A DNA stretch of 64,000 nt from contig JAHHIN020000030.1 of NCBI GenBank assembly GCA_019925095.2, positions 5,687,001 through 5,751,000 on the forward strand, in the 5' to 3' direction. This DNA comes from Dendrolimus kikuchii. Its lineage: Eukaryota; Arthropoda; Insecta; Lepidoptera; Lasiocampidae. This document shows, in pieces, positions 1 through 9,852 of this stretch. Each line of letters begins with the position of its first letter. Position 1 is the first letter of the stretch. The notes beneath the pieces were generated by a model, which did no database searches, was not told the origin of the DNA, and saw only the letters and a list, made by a program, of their open reading frames with translations. The translations under genes were made by a program, and so were the position numbers.

Positions 1-242
1 GGACATTTGCAACAGCAAAGTTTCTACAAACGCGCTGCTGCTCTCTTAAGGGAAACTAGAACCTGGTCACTAATGCCGGAACACAACTTAAGGTTGTTAT
101 GGCGATATACTTTAGACCAGGGGTGGTAGCCATCCAGTCGGGCAAATGCCCTACCACCTGGCTGTGGGTTGTTAAGTCGCCTCTTACGACAGGCCGCCCG
201 GCCGCAGGAAATTGTATTCTTTCTCCGTTCCTGCACGGATAA
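1..242 (-). repeat. SINE-like interspersed repeat, copy 1
   Basis: Truncated by the window start. It reads, in reverse orientation, the same roughly 300-bp unit found at 1896-2198, 4292-4568, 9597-9735, 14276-14395, 16262-16510 and 31332-31455. Shared landmarks are CTGCACGGATAAA at the head, the hairpin-forming stretch around CCAGGTGGTAGGGC / GGCTACCACCCCTGG, and the block AGAGAGCAGCAGCGCATTTG. Full copies end in (AATAA)n-type tails. No coding potential is visible. The class (SINE or LINE 3' fragment) is inferred. Confidence 0.7.
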
Positions 243-345
243 AGAAAAATAAAGAATAATATTAGTTCGTAAGTTTTCTATAATGTTGTGCATTAAAGTA
301 TTATCTATCTATCTATTTTTATATAAATCTCACATTTTTCTCCAG

Positions 346-553
346 GGCATGATGTTCCCACCATCCCTCTACGAGTTTATACAGGAGAAGTGTAAATCGA
401 TGATAGTTGTCCTGAACAAGGTCGACTTGGTGCCTGCAGCGGCTGTTGCTGCATGGAGACAGTATCTGTTATCGAAATATCCGCAACTTAAGATTGCTTA
501 CTTCACATCGTGTCCAGCTTACAATCTTAGAGGAGCTACAAGACACAAGACTG
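346..553 (+). CDS. GNL1: GNL1-like GTPase, internal exon (G4 motif)
   Basis: Coding exon of a guanine nucleotide-binding protein-like 1 orthologue, a circularly permuted GTPase (order G4-G1-G3) of the HSR1/MMR1 family. It starts after a TTTCTCCAG acceptor in phase 0 and ends in phase 1 before GTGAGT at 554. The peptide carries MMFPPSLYEF, then VLNKVDLVP, which is the N-K-x-D guanine-specificity motif (G4), then KYPQLKIAYFTS. The next coding exons, joined in phase, are 2933-3106, 4047-4249, 5851-5966, 6391-6525 and 9853-9950, about 311 residues in all. The family is about 600 residues long, so the N-terminal exons lie upstream of the window. The internal ATGs here are not starts. An ORF caller would extend this exon into the intron on both sides. 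Confidence 0.9.
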
Positions 554-906
554 GTGAGTACAATTATTATGTTACGGGCAATTTGATAAATCCAGTCACT
601 ACGGATAATGACCGGTCTGTATACATAATGCCAAGTGGACAATATAAATAAAATTTCAAATCCATTTTCCCGGTCAGTATGTATAATGATACCCTTAAGA
701 GAAAAGAAAAACCACTCAAAGAATATTATTATCTCTCACTTTCATTCGCATTTAACATCAAATGTATGTATTTTAATTTGTTAACATATTTATATATTAT
801 ATTAATATATATTATTGATATATTGTTTAATTGCTATTATTAATATTGTATAGATAAATTTGTTGCTATACACATATTAATAAAGTATATATTTGGATAG
901 ATACAA

Positions 907-1266
907 TGTTACGAGTGCGGGACTCCAATTAAAAATGCCGTTGGAATTACTATACAAACATGTATAACACAGGTACAAATATACCTGAACACAATCAGTT
1001 CAAACGTAATGCGCGATTCAATAACACGCGCAAAGTCCGTCACTATATAGGTTATCGAATGTACACACGTCTTGTCTTGATCGTGGTTCTCGCTAGACTG
1101 CCGATCTGTCCATTGGGCCATGCTTGATAATGCACCGATGCAATATGTCTACCTGGCAAGCGTTGACGCAATTTCCCAGAAAACATAATCCGCACACCTG
1201 CGTAATTATGCCTGCGAACGGCCATAAACGAGTACACAATACACAATAAGCTATTGTTTAATTACA
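907..1266 (-). repeat. LTR-like repeat, copy 1
   Basis: Reverse-oriented relative of 8640-9045. Shared blocks include ACTCGTTTATGGC, GCGAGAACCA(C/T)GATCAAG, TAGTGACGGA(C/T)TTTGCGC, ATATTTGTACCTGTGTTATA and a terminal CTCGTAACA. The ends can be read as TGT...ACA in the - orientation, as for a solo LTR, but no flanking duplication or internal domain was seen, so the class is tentative. No gene lies in 654-906. Confidence 0.45.
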
Positions 1267-1269
1267 AAT

Positions 1270-1440
1270 TTGAAACATAACTCTTGTCATGCACACATGG
1301 GCGTGCATGACAAGAGCTATGAATGTCAAAGACGCGAATGAGGTGTGTAAGAACAAGCTTGAATGGCGCTCTGTTGTTCGTTCCTACCCCGCAAGGGAAC
1401 TGGCGTGAAGCTATGTATGTATGTATGAAACACAAAGTAA
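1270..1440 (+). mobile_element. RTE LINE 3' fragment with inverted 5' end
   Basis: 1298-1440 matches the last coding part and the 3' end of the RTE element at 44656-47868. It has the same CATGACAAGAG, GTGTGTAAGAA, TCCTACCCCGCAAGGGAAC, stop and (TATG)n tail. Immediately upstream, 1272-1292 is the same sequence reversed (ATAACTCTTGTCATGCAC), forming a palindrome around ACATGGG. A severely 5'-truncated copy with a 5' inversion is the simplest reading. Confidence 0.7.
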
Positions 1441-1895
1441 TTAAAAGAAGTCCAAATGCCAAAAAGCTAATAAAATGTGTTTCTACAGACGCAGGTGTAA
1501 ATTTGTCTTTTGTCGGCATTCAGGTCGTAACAATATAAACATATAAAATATTTGTTCTGTATTTAGCTGTGTCTTTGAAATCAATAAATAATAGCATTTT
1601 GAGTGGCTAGAGAACGACGGAATGCACGCACGCACGCACTTCACTCGGGATTGGCCGAACTAGTTGCCTGCGACTACCTACCGTACGTGCCCTGTATTTC
1701 ATTCTCTTAAAGCATTCAATGGATAACTTTCAAACCCTAAAAAAACCTTGTTTCATTCTCCTTTGCACATCTGAACGTCAGTGGCGTAGGGAGGGAGGGG
1801 GAAAGTGGGGTGGGGTGGGGTGAGGGCACCATGCCTCGGGCGCTATTCAGAAAGGGGCGCCAGATGGTCCGCAAAACTAAAAATTGCTGGATATT

Positions 1896-2297
<402 letters not shown>

Positions 2298-2334
2298 ACT
2301 ATTATAATTAATTTCTGGAAAACCATTTTTTAAA

Positions 2335-2516
2335 TTTAGTACATACATACATAACTTCACGCCAGTTCCCTTGCGGGGTAGGCACGAACAACAGAGCGCC
2401 ACTCGGGCTTATTCTTAAACACCTCACTTGCTTCTTTGACATTCATAACTCTTGTCATGCACGCTCGTCTGTTCTTAAGGTTCCTGACATCACCTTCTGC
2501 TAGTACACGATCAAAT
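2335..2516 (-). mobile_element. RTE LINE 3' fragment, truncated
   Basis: Reverse-oriented 3' end of the same RTE family as 44656-47868. It begins at the (CATA)n tail, followed by the complement of the final CGCCAGTTCCCTTGCGGGG coding part and back to TGCTAGTACACGATCAA. About 180 bp survive, so it is a dead 5'-truncated copy. Confidence 0.75.
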
Positions 2517-2932
2517 TTAAATTTAGTGCTAGTGTAATATTATTCTCGCTCGACTGCCCCCTCCCTCAATCAGGCCATCGTTTTATACTGCACAAATGCA
2601 ATGTTGTAAAATATGCTATAATTAAATAAAAATAATAAATAAATGCTCATATACATTTTAAAATCTAGTCTTGTTTTCTTAACTACATTTTTTGTATCAA
2701 ATTTAAAGCCTAGCCTATGACTTTATTTAATTAATTATTTGCGCGAGTATATTTTACATATAATATTATTTGGTTTTCGAATGGGGGGGGGGGGGGGGGC
2801 TAAAAGGTATTGTGCCCCGACCGCGATTTAATTTAAGCAGAGTCTATCGGATTTTATATGCTTACGAGTGCATGTTTGAATTACTAAGCAATAACTTTTG
2901 TATTCAACACAATACAATATATACAATTTCAG

Positions 2933-3106
2933 ACCTTCAGATACGTAGGCGCAAAGGGCGTCAGATGATGTGTGCCGAAGGGGCGACTCAAATATTGGAC
3001 GCTTGCAAAGAGATCGTAAAAGGAGAAGTGGATCTCTCTCCGTGGGAGAAGAAGATAAAAGAGGAGAGCGACTTGGAGTTTGAGGACAATGATCAGGCAG
3101 AAGTTG
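2933..3106 (+). CDS. GNL1: GNL1-like GTPase, linker exon
   Basis: Starts after ACAATTTCAG in phase 1 (joining the G left by the exon at 346-553) and ends in phase 1 before GTGAGT. It encodes the charged linker between the G4 and G1 motifs: IRRRKGRQMMCAEGATQIL, then KGEVDLSPWEKKI and an acidic stretch. In mammalian GNL1 the same position holds a basic run, a VDLSSW motif and an acidic segment, so order and content match. The frame upstream includes a poly-G tract at 2783-2800, which is intronic. Confidence rests on motif order and on exact phase continuity with both neighbours. Confidence 0.87.
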
Positions 3107-3225
3107 GTGAGTGCATGATCAAGTATAGAAAATATAATATTGCTTGGAGATGAGATGTAGGGGAGGTACAGAGGTGTCAGAGCGAATGCGTTGGTAGATG
3201 ATGATGATGGATGGAAGACGCTATT

Positions 3226-3600
3226 TTAGAATAGAATAGAATATTCTTTATTGCACACAAGAAAATGATACACATGAGTTAAAAATGATTTAACTCTTTA
3301 AGACGGAACCACCACAAATTTTTTGCCGAACTGTCACACACGGCAAATTGGGAAGCACCACTTTGTGGTCAAATACAAATAATTGAAACGAACGTTGAAC
3401 TGATGCTTTCTCCCTCTAACTACATAGAATTTGTATTAGAGTAAAAGAGACGATATAATTGTCTTGGTTTTGCAGATTATGGACAAAAATAATATTAACT
3501 TTGTACCGTCAAAAGGGTTAACTAGTACAATCGGCGGTTCTTATCGCTAACAGCGATTTCTTCTAGACAGCCTTCTGGAGTCTAGGAGGAGGAGAATTTA
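3226..3600 (-). repeat. LINE 3'-UTR tail, split by a MITE
   Basis: Begins with the tail AGAATAGAATATTCTTTATTGC and, after the inserted MITE (3290-3521), resumes with ACAATCGGCGGTTCTTATCGC and CAGCGATTTCTTC. This is the complement of the LINE 3' end seen in sense at 37405-37790 (CCTGGAAGAGAT...TAAGGCCGCC). Related tails lie at 6560-6690 and 6796-6960. Confidence 0.6.
3290..3521 (+). mobile_element. piggyBac-like MITE, TTAA-flanked
   Basis: A 232-bp non-coding element bounded by TTAA on both sides. It starts TTAACTCTTTAAGACGG and ends AAAAGGGTTAA, so both termini have the CCCTTT/AAAGGG form. It interrupts the LINE tail cleanly, and removing it with one TTAA rejoins the tail. TTAA targeting is typical of piggyBac-type transposition. 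Relatives: 3694-3894 (inverted, partial) and 5527-5774. Confidence 0.7.
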
Positions 3601-3693
3601 AAATACATAATTCGAAATACAATTTTGATTTAGTATGAAATCATCTCGATTTGAATCAAATCACATTTAGAGTAGAGTTCATTTTTCTAGAGT

Positions 3694-3894
3694 GTACCGT
3701 ACAAAGTTAATATTATTTTCGTCCAAAGCTGCAAGCTGCCATCAAAATTGCCGCGCCAAAACCAAGAGAATTATATCGTCTCTTTTTCTCTAATACAAAT
3801 TCTATGTAGTTAGAGGGAGAAAGCATCAGTTTCAACGTTCGTTTCATTTATCTGTCTTTGACCACAAATTGGTGGTTCCGTCTTAAAGGGTTAA
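3694..3894 (-). mobile_element. piggyBac-like MITE, inverted partial copy
   Basis: Reverse copy of the 3290-3521 MITE sharing the TACATAGAATTTGTATTAGAG core. It ends at GTCTTAAAGGGTTAA, but its other terminus is missing, replaced by TTTTTCTAGAGTG. With the first copy it forms a 600-bp inverted arrangement that could fold. Confidence 0.65.
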
Positions 3895-4046
3895 ATATAA
3901 ATTAACAGTGTTTAAATTGTTAAATATAATGCATGCTATCTCATTCTCTCGCAGGCTTAGTCCTGTAGATTTATGTGCTTATTTCTTTTTTTTTTATTTC
4001 ATCGAGTTTCATTTCAAACACCCAATTGACATTGTGGTGTTTCCAG

Positions 4047-4249
4047 GTGAGACGATAATCGAGAAGTCTGACACTGCTTTCTACGCCCATGAGAGATACA
4101 AGAACGGTGTGGTGACAGTGGGATGCGTTGGGCAGCCCAACGTTGGGAAGTCTTCGTTGATCAACGCACTCATGGGCAAGAAGGTGGTCTCTGTGTCGAG
4201 GACCCCTGGCCACACGAAGCATTTCCAAACTATATACCTTACACCGCAG
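4047..4249 (+). CDS. GNL1: GNL1-like GTPase, P-loop exon (G1)
   Basis: Follows a TGTTTCCAG acceptor in phase 1 and ends in phase 0 before GTAGTA. It contains YKNGVVTVGCVGQPNVGKSS; the GQPNVGKSS part is the G1/P-loop. The family signature KKVVSVSRTPGHTKHFQT follows and includes the switch I (G2) region. The product binds GTP and, by family knowledge, acts in ribosome or nucleolar GTPase functions. The ATGs before 4047 in the same frame are intronic. A SINE-like copy begins about 45 bp downstream in the next intron, and reading through into it gives a false C-terminus. Confidence 0.93.
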
Positions 4250-4291
4250 GTAGTATTTATGTTTATAAATACACTAGGATATGCTACTTCT

Positions 4292-4690
4292 CATCTGTGC
4301 AGGAATAGAAAAGGAATACAATTTCTAAAAAAAAATACTCACAGCCAGGTGGTAGGGTGTTTGCCTGTTTGGATGGCTACCACCCCTGCTCTAGAATATG
4401 TCGTCATAACAACCTTGAGTTGTGTTCCGGCATTAGTGGTCAGGTTCCGGTCTCCTTTACGAGAGCAGCAGCGCATTTGTAGCACCTTTGGTGTTGCAAA
4501 TGTCCATAGGCAATGGTAACCGCTTTCCATCAAGTGGGCCGTCTGCCTGTCTGCTGAACTCCTGCAATAAAATAAAATAAAAATTAGTGGTCAGGTTCCA
4601 GTCTTCTTTTAGAGAGCAGCAGCGCTTTTATAACAGCTTTGGTGTTGCAAATGTCCGTAGGCAATGATGACCGCTTTCCATCAGTTGGGC
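4292..4690 (+). repeat. SINE-like repeat copy 3 plus a second partial copy
   Basis: 4292-4568 is a nearly full copy that has lost the GGCCTGTCGTAAGAGGCGAC segment; it ends in CAATAAAATAAAATAAAA. 4585-4690 is a second, 5'-truncated copy starting at ATTAGTGGTCAGGTTCC. Both lie in a GNL1 intron. The long ORF through this region joins the P-loop exon to SINE sequence and is not real. Confidence 0.65.
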
Positions 4691-4739
4691 CGAACTTGAA
4701 ATTCCCGTTGGATTCTCGGAACAAAAATACCGCAGCATC

Positions 4740-5400
4740 TAAAAAAGAATGTTAGTGTAGCGTAACGTTATAGTCTTAGTGAAAACTGTGTTGGAATAAT
4801 CAAAATTTTGTGCACCCAACTACAACCGGCTCCCGGGAATGTTTCCCGCGGGATTCCCAGGATAAAAAGTGGCGTAGAGTTTAAGTCTAAGGATTAGCTC
4901 TCGATCAGCGAAAACGGCATCGAAATCGGCTCAGTAGTTTTTACGTGAATCCTGAACAAATAAACGAACCGACAGAGATAAGAAATCTAAAAAAAAAAAT
5001 TGTGTTGTGTTCTCCATCGTTTATATAGTCTGTTCGAGTCTTTTTAATAAGCTTTTTTATAAAGGTTTTTAAATACAAGTTCTTGAGATCCTGGATACCA
5101 TGTAGCAGCAGAGTGCTAGCCAAGACAAGTGAAACGAGCCCAAACACGACGGGTCGATTTCGTTTAGTACAGGAGTTCCTATGGCCACCTTCCGACTCCA
5201 TCGTCAGATCAGCTCCATGGCACCATATTATTGCATTGTCACGCGATATACATATGCATGCAAAATTGCAGCTCAATCGGAAACCGGGAGGTTGGTCAAG
5301 TTTAACTTGCAAGATTCCACCCAACTTACATAAGTGTACATCCATTTCAAGTTAAATAAAAGCTTGTAAAAATAACTGTAATGTACAAACACGGCATATT
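4740..5400. repeat. Interspersed non-coding repeat sequence
   Basis: No gene is seen. 4880-4960 has the TTTAAGTCTAAGG...CAGTAGTTTTTACGTGAA block also seen, in relict reverse form, near 14400-14490 (ACGTGAAAACTACTGAACGG, TTTTTATCCCG). 5050-5080 (AAAGGTTTTTAAATACAAGT) recurs at 10058-10086. The long opposing ORFs at 4941-5355 are mirror images of each other and have no protein character. Confidence 0.4.
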
Positions 5401-5526
5401 TAGAATTTTATAATATAGATAACGTAAATAAATTAAACATCTGTAAAACCTCAGGAAATATGCGATTTGGGAAGTTTTTTTAAAGATATGTTTCTTAATG
5501 GATTGTCATTCCTAGTTTGTAATTTA

Positions 5527-5774
5527 TTAACTCTAAGACGGGACCACCACAAATTTGTTCTCGAGTGAACACACGGCTAATTGAGAAGCACCACAAATGT
5601 GTGATCAAATACAGATAATTAAAATAAATGTTGAACTGATGCTCTCTCCCTCTAACTACATAGAATTTGTATTAGAGTAAAAGAGACGATGTAATTCTCT
5701 TGGTTTTGGAGAGACAATTCTGATGGCAGCTTCGGACAAAAGTAATATTAACTTTGTACCCTCAAAAGGGTAAT
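5527..5774 (+). mobile_element. piggyBac-like MITE, third copy
   Basis: Same family as 3290-3521: starts TTAACTCTAAGACGGGACC, contains the same TCCCTCTAACTACATAGAAT core and ends CTCAAAAGGGTAAT, where the right TTAA has decayed to TAAT. It lies 77 bp before the GNL1 G3 exon. Confidence 0.62.
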
Positions 5775-5850
5775 ATTATTTTGGTAATAACTAACACTAG
5801 AGTTTCCAAATACTGTTCTTATATACTTAGACACGTTTCTGATATTAAAG

Positions 5851-5966
5851 GTACGTCTGTGCGATTGTCCCGGATTGGTGTTTCCTTCGAAAGTGCCCCG
5901 GCCGTTACAAATCTTGATGGGCTCCTATCCCATCGCGCAGCTGAGAGAACCCTATACTACTATAAG
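5851..5966 (+). CDS. GNL1: GNL1-like GTPase, G3 exon with GC donor
   Basis: This exon is read in a different frame from the longest local ORF. After the acceptor GATATTAAAG it reads VRLCDCPGLVFPS (G3, D-x-P-G) and then LQILMGSYPIAQLREPYTT, an unmistakable GNL1 segment directly following the P-loop exon. It starts in phase 0 and ends in phase 2. The only donor that keeps the next exon open is AAG|GCAAGT at 5967, a GC donor. The nearby GT alternatives lead into a stop when joined to 6391. The exon is too short to appear as an ORF. Confidence 0.9.
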
Positions 5967-6029
5967 GCAAGTCGAAGTAATATTGTCATTTCTAGGACTT
6001 TATAGCCAAATGGCAAAAACAATTTACTT

Positions 6030-6228
6030 TTAACCCTTTAGCTCACTATTAGCACATATGTGTCCGCGATGAGAGTGCAGATCGCGTTTGTGCACGTGAT
6101 CGTTAATTGTGTTGTTGTCTCACTCTGTTCAGGTATATTTTCTTGGTACATTACGAGATAGTGATAGTGTTAGTCTTGCGGCATTTTGGTATATCGATAA
6201 GTATATCGATAATTGTCTTAAGGGTTAA
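6030..6228. mobile_element. TTAA-flanked MITE, different family
   Basis: A 199-bp element starting TTAACCCTTTAGC and ending CTTAAGGGTTAA, so it has TTAA duplications and CCCTTTA/TTAAGGG-like termini, but an interior unlike the other MITEs. It contains the palindromic repeat ATATCGATAAGTATATCGAT at 6191-6210. It sits inside the GC-AG intron of GNL1. piggyBac-type mobilisation is inferred from the target site alone. Confidence 0.55.
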
Positions 6229-6390
6229 GTACGCCAAAAACAAGGTTTTGCACTGAAAGTCAGCGTTGTGTCGGATATAATTCCGGCAATATGCCGAGTG
6301 AAAACTCAAAATATGCTCAGTGTATAATAATGTATAAGGAATGAATTAAGTCGCTATTTCTTTCACATCGAATATCTTTTTCGAATTCAG

Positions 6391-6525
6391 ATACATCGCT
6401 GAAAGACTGAACCTGCCCCAACTCCTCAGGATAGACCATCCGGAGAACGATGACACTTGGTCGCCCAGAGACATATGCGACGAGTGGGCAAAGAAACGTG
6501 GATACCTCACCGCAAAGGCAGCTAG
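6391..6525 (+). CDS. GNL1: GNL1-like GTPase, post-G3 helical exon
   Basis: Acceptor TCGAATTCAG, phase 2 in, phase 2 out, donor GTGAGC at 6526. It completes an Arg codon with the previous exon (AG + A) and reads YIAERLNLPQLLRI, then DTWSPRDICDEWAKKRGY and LTAKAAR. GNL1 orthologues have the same sequence of a YLA-type helix, a WspxDIcEaWAekRGY block and TAKAAR before the C-terminal segment. This reading frame is open only across the exon. The intron after it holds a LINE tail, the Tc1 element and an LTR-like repeat. Confidence 0.9.
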
Positions 6526-6544
6526 GTGAGCAAAGACCGAGAGA

Positions 6545-6720
6545 GAGAGGGGGGGGGGGGGGGAGATAACACTTTATTGCACACCAAAATATATAATTAC
6601 AAAAACAGACCATATTTGCAAAATTTTCTAGGCAATACAATAGGCGGCCCGGCCTTATCGCTCAAAGCGATCTCTTCCAGGCAACTTAAATCAAAGAAAT
6701 TTGAGAGACCGAGATTCTTT
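6545..6720 (-). repeat. LINE 3'-UTR tail
   Basis: After a poly-G tract this carries ACTTTATTGCACACC and then GGCGGCCCGGCCTTATCGC, AAAGCGATCTCTTCCAGGC, the complement of the LINE 3' consensus seen in sense at 37650-37720. A further short tail of the family (TAGAATAGAATATACTTTATTG) at 6796-6960 interrupts the left arm of the Tc1 element. Confidence 0.6.
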
Positions 6721-6722
6721 TC

Positions 6723-8443
6723 CGTGGTGGTCATCTAATTAGAAACACTTCTTATGAATAAAGAAAGTATAACTTCAACGTACAAATGTTCGTAAAAATA
6801 TAGAATAGAATATACTTTATTGTACAATAAAATTTATGAAATAGTACACAAAAACAGCTTAAGAATATACACATTCATTAATTAATAATCATGCAATAAT
6901 ATAGCCACTCAAATAAAAAACTCATTAAATGCATAAAATATAAAACATATCTTACTTTTAATTACAAAATGAGTTTTACACATGTAAGAGTTTATTTTCT
7001 GTTACTGGCCGCTTGGACGCCTAATTAGAAACATTTTAAAAAAGCATCCATAGCTCGTTCTTCTTTTGAAATTGACTAATAACATTTCTTTCTTGGCTTT
7101 TTCTATTATTTTGGCGGCAATAAAAAAATTAATCTGAATTTTATTTTGTTCAAAATGGGCAAAAATAAAAGTTGTGATGCGTCAACTAGGCAAATAATTG
7201 TTAATTTACATGGATCATATGTGGGCGTACAGAAAATGTTCTTAGAAAGGCTCGGCCAAGAAAAAGTTCTCCCAGAGAAGATACGCTAATCGTTCGTGTT
7301 GCTAAAAAAGACCCAAGTAAAGGCTCCAACCAGATTAAAAATGAAGTTTTTTCGCCTGATGACCCGAGAAACATCTCGTCAAGACTGATACGCCGAAGAT
7401 TAGTGTAAGCTAAATTGTTTGGAAGAATGTCTCGAAAGATACCGCTTCTTACCAAGCAACACCGAAAGAAGCGATTATTATTCGCTAAAAAATATGTTAA
7501 TTGGACGGTACAAGAATGGAAAAAAGTGTTATTTTCAGATGAAACAAAAATAAATATGGTAAATTCCGATGGAAAGCGCTATGTTAGACGTCCTGTAAAC
7601 AGTGCTTTTAATTATAAATACACAAGGAGTATAGTCAAGCACGGTGGCGGTAACATTAAAGTTTGGGGGTGTTTTTCCGGATGTGGAGTTGGACCCGTTA
7701 GGAAGATTGAAGGTACAATGGATCAATGGAAATACAAAAATATCTTAGAGCACACAATGATTCCCTACTCGGACGATCATTTGCCTGTAACCTGGATCTT
7801 TCAGCATGACAATGATCCTAAACACGCGGCCAATAGCGTCAAATATTTCCTTAGCGAACAGCGTATATCCGTTTTAGACTGGCCAGCAAATAGTCCGGAT
7901 TTAAACCCGATAGAAAATCTGTGGTGTATTGTTAAAAAGAAAGTCTCAAACAAACGTAACACCAGTCATAACGAACTATATGAAGCATTTGTTGAAGCAT
8001 GGAATTCAATCCCCCTAGAAAAATGTATGAAATTGATTGAATCAATGTCACGTCGTTCCAGTGCTGTTATTCAAAATAAGGGATACGCCACTAAATATTA
8101 ATTACAACTATTGGTAGGTTGTGGATAGTAGCTATTTCGTAAATAACAATACTAATTACTAATACTTAAAAAAAAATGCTTTTTATACTTTTTTGTTGTT
8201 GTTTCTAATTAGTTGACCATTATTGTTCATACCTTAAAACTGATTTAAATGTTTTTCCGTAATGTAATATTAAAACTGCACATGTGTAATGGGATTTATA
8301 ATGTTTTTCTAATAAATGATAAACCGTTGAACATATTGTTGTCCTATTTATTGTTTAATTTGAAAATAAAAACGATTGCGGTGAGGTATCTTACATAATG
8401 TCAAGGACCGTTGGTAGTGTCTCTAATTAGATGACCACCACTG
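6723..8443 (+). mobile_element. Tc1-like transposon with IR/DR-type ends
   Basis: Outer inverted repeats read TGGTGGTCATCTAATTAGA at the left (from 6725) and its complement at the right (8424-8442), with TA at 8444-8445. Inner copies of the core TAATTAGAAACA lie at 7021-7032 and, reversed, at 8202-8213. Two sites per arm is the IR/DR layout known from Sleeping Beauty-type Tc1 elements. The left arm is lengthened by an inserted LINE tail, and the left flanking TA is lost. Confidence 0.8.
7155..8101 (+). pseudogene. Tc1 transposase (DD34E), disrupted
   Basis: Cut-and-paste transposase of the Tc1/mariner superfamily. The putative ATG at 7155 is followed by a helix-turn-helix region read in two frames: a frameshift lies near 7225-7245 and an in-frame TAA at 7406-7408. 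From 7415 the DDE domain is open for 228 residues, with WKKVLFSDETKI (first D), FQHDNDPKHAANS (second D) and WPANSPDLNPIENLW (E), giving DD34E spacing. The C-terminus is complete (SSAVIQNKGYATKY). The catalytic triad is intact but the DNA-binding half is broken, so the copy is probably immobile. Confidence 0.85.
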
Positions 8444-8639
8444 TATATTTATATTGGTACCTTGTATTCCGGGGATAAAATAAAGAAATAACTCCGGGTT
8501 TTTAGGTTAACAAATATTTATTTATATTTTTACAACTTGGGCTTCGACAAAGACAAATTCCACGTACAGATCTGTAAAAGCACATTTAATTACCTGTCGG
8601 CATTTGAACTAATTGTACTCCTTTTATGATCGTCTTCTT

Positions 8640-9045
8640 TTGTTTACTTATTTATTGGTATACGTTTCTAGAGAGCAGTCTATTGTTCTATTCTACTCGT
8701 TTATGGCTGCTTGTGGCTGAATCATTAGCCAGGTGTTGCGGATTACGTCTACTACTATACGGGCACATTTGTATTTGTGAGGTATAAAACGACGACCTGG
8801 TGGAGAGGGGGGGGGGGGCAGTTGAGCGAGAACCATGATCAAGGCGTGACGTGTGTACAATCGGGAATCTAATAGTGACGGATTTTGCGCGTTTTATTGA
8901 ATTACGACCCTGTGCATTACGTTTGGATTTGTTGTATTCGGTTATATTTGTACCTGTGTTATACGTGTTTGTATAGTTCTAATAAACTCTATAATAATTC
9001 TAACGGCATTTTAATTCAAGTCCCCCTAACTCGTAACAATATATT
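8640..9045 (+). repeat. LTR-like repeat, copy 2
   Basis: Sense copy of 907-1266. It contains CTACTCGTTTATGGC, a TATA-like box in GAGGTATAAAACGACG (8779-8794), a poly-G tract, GCGAGAACCATGATCAAGG and the terminus CTCGTAACA at 9036-9044. The TATA box in the middle and the TGT...ACA-type ends fit a solo LTR. 9046-9590 downstream shows no gene and no recognisable primer-binding site. Confidence 0.45.
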
Positions 9046-9596
9046 GAAAAATACAAGGGTAGTACAGAGAATTACAAGTGGAGGCGTTAACCAAACAATT
9101 TACAGCTATTAAAATAGAATGTAGATTAGCTAAACGGAAGGCTCTTGTATGATATAAAGATGGTGTAGAGATGAGACGACGAGTTGGGGAGTAAAACCGT
9201 GGGATGTCAGGCGAGCAGGCTAATTTGTAGGGGTCACCGTCTGAGGTATGTGAGCGGTAGGGCGGGGGAAGTAGACAAACGTCAAGCTAACTCAGTCTAC
9301 AGTCGACCACCGCGACGGTTACACGATTCAGTCGTTCTTGCTAGTTTCTTCCAAACATACACGACATAAAATATCCTAAGATGGCTCCACCAATTAAACG
9401 ACCAGTGAAAATTTTTTGTGATTTTTTTTTATAATGTACTATAACGGTGATAGTGTTTTTTATTTACTTATTGAGAAATGTTAATTTGCTTATAAAATTG
9501 TTTTGTATCGTAAATAATAAAATATAATAAACACTTTTGAATATGCATTTTTTTGTTTAACCAGGAAATAGAAAAATACAATATTACAATCGGCGG

Positions 9597-9735
9597 CTTA
9601 CTCTAAACCAGGGGTGGTAGCCATCCAGTCGGGTAAATACCCTACCACCTGGCTGTGGGTTGTTTTGTCGCCTCTTACGACAGGCCGCCCCAACGCGGGA
9701 GATTGTATTCTTTCTCCGTTCCTGCACGGATAAAG
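9597..9735 (-). repeat. SINE-like repeat copy 4, truncated
   Basis: The 5' half of the family in reverse orientation, from ACCAGGGGTGGTAGCC to CCTGCACGGATAAAG, located 118 bp before the last GNL1 exon seen. Confidence 0.68.
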
Positions 9736-9852
9736 TTTTTACAAGTATGCAGGTGTGTATTTGTTGTTGTCGGGACCAGAGTCGTAACAATAGTAAATAT
9801 TGTATGAACCCATCTCTGACGGGTCTACAGTATGGGTTCTCTTTCTTGACAG

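Noticed and set aside
5083..5355. Pair of opposing ORFs at 4941-5355
   Set aside because: Low-complexity repeat sequence translated in two directions with no recognisable protein features.
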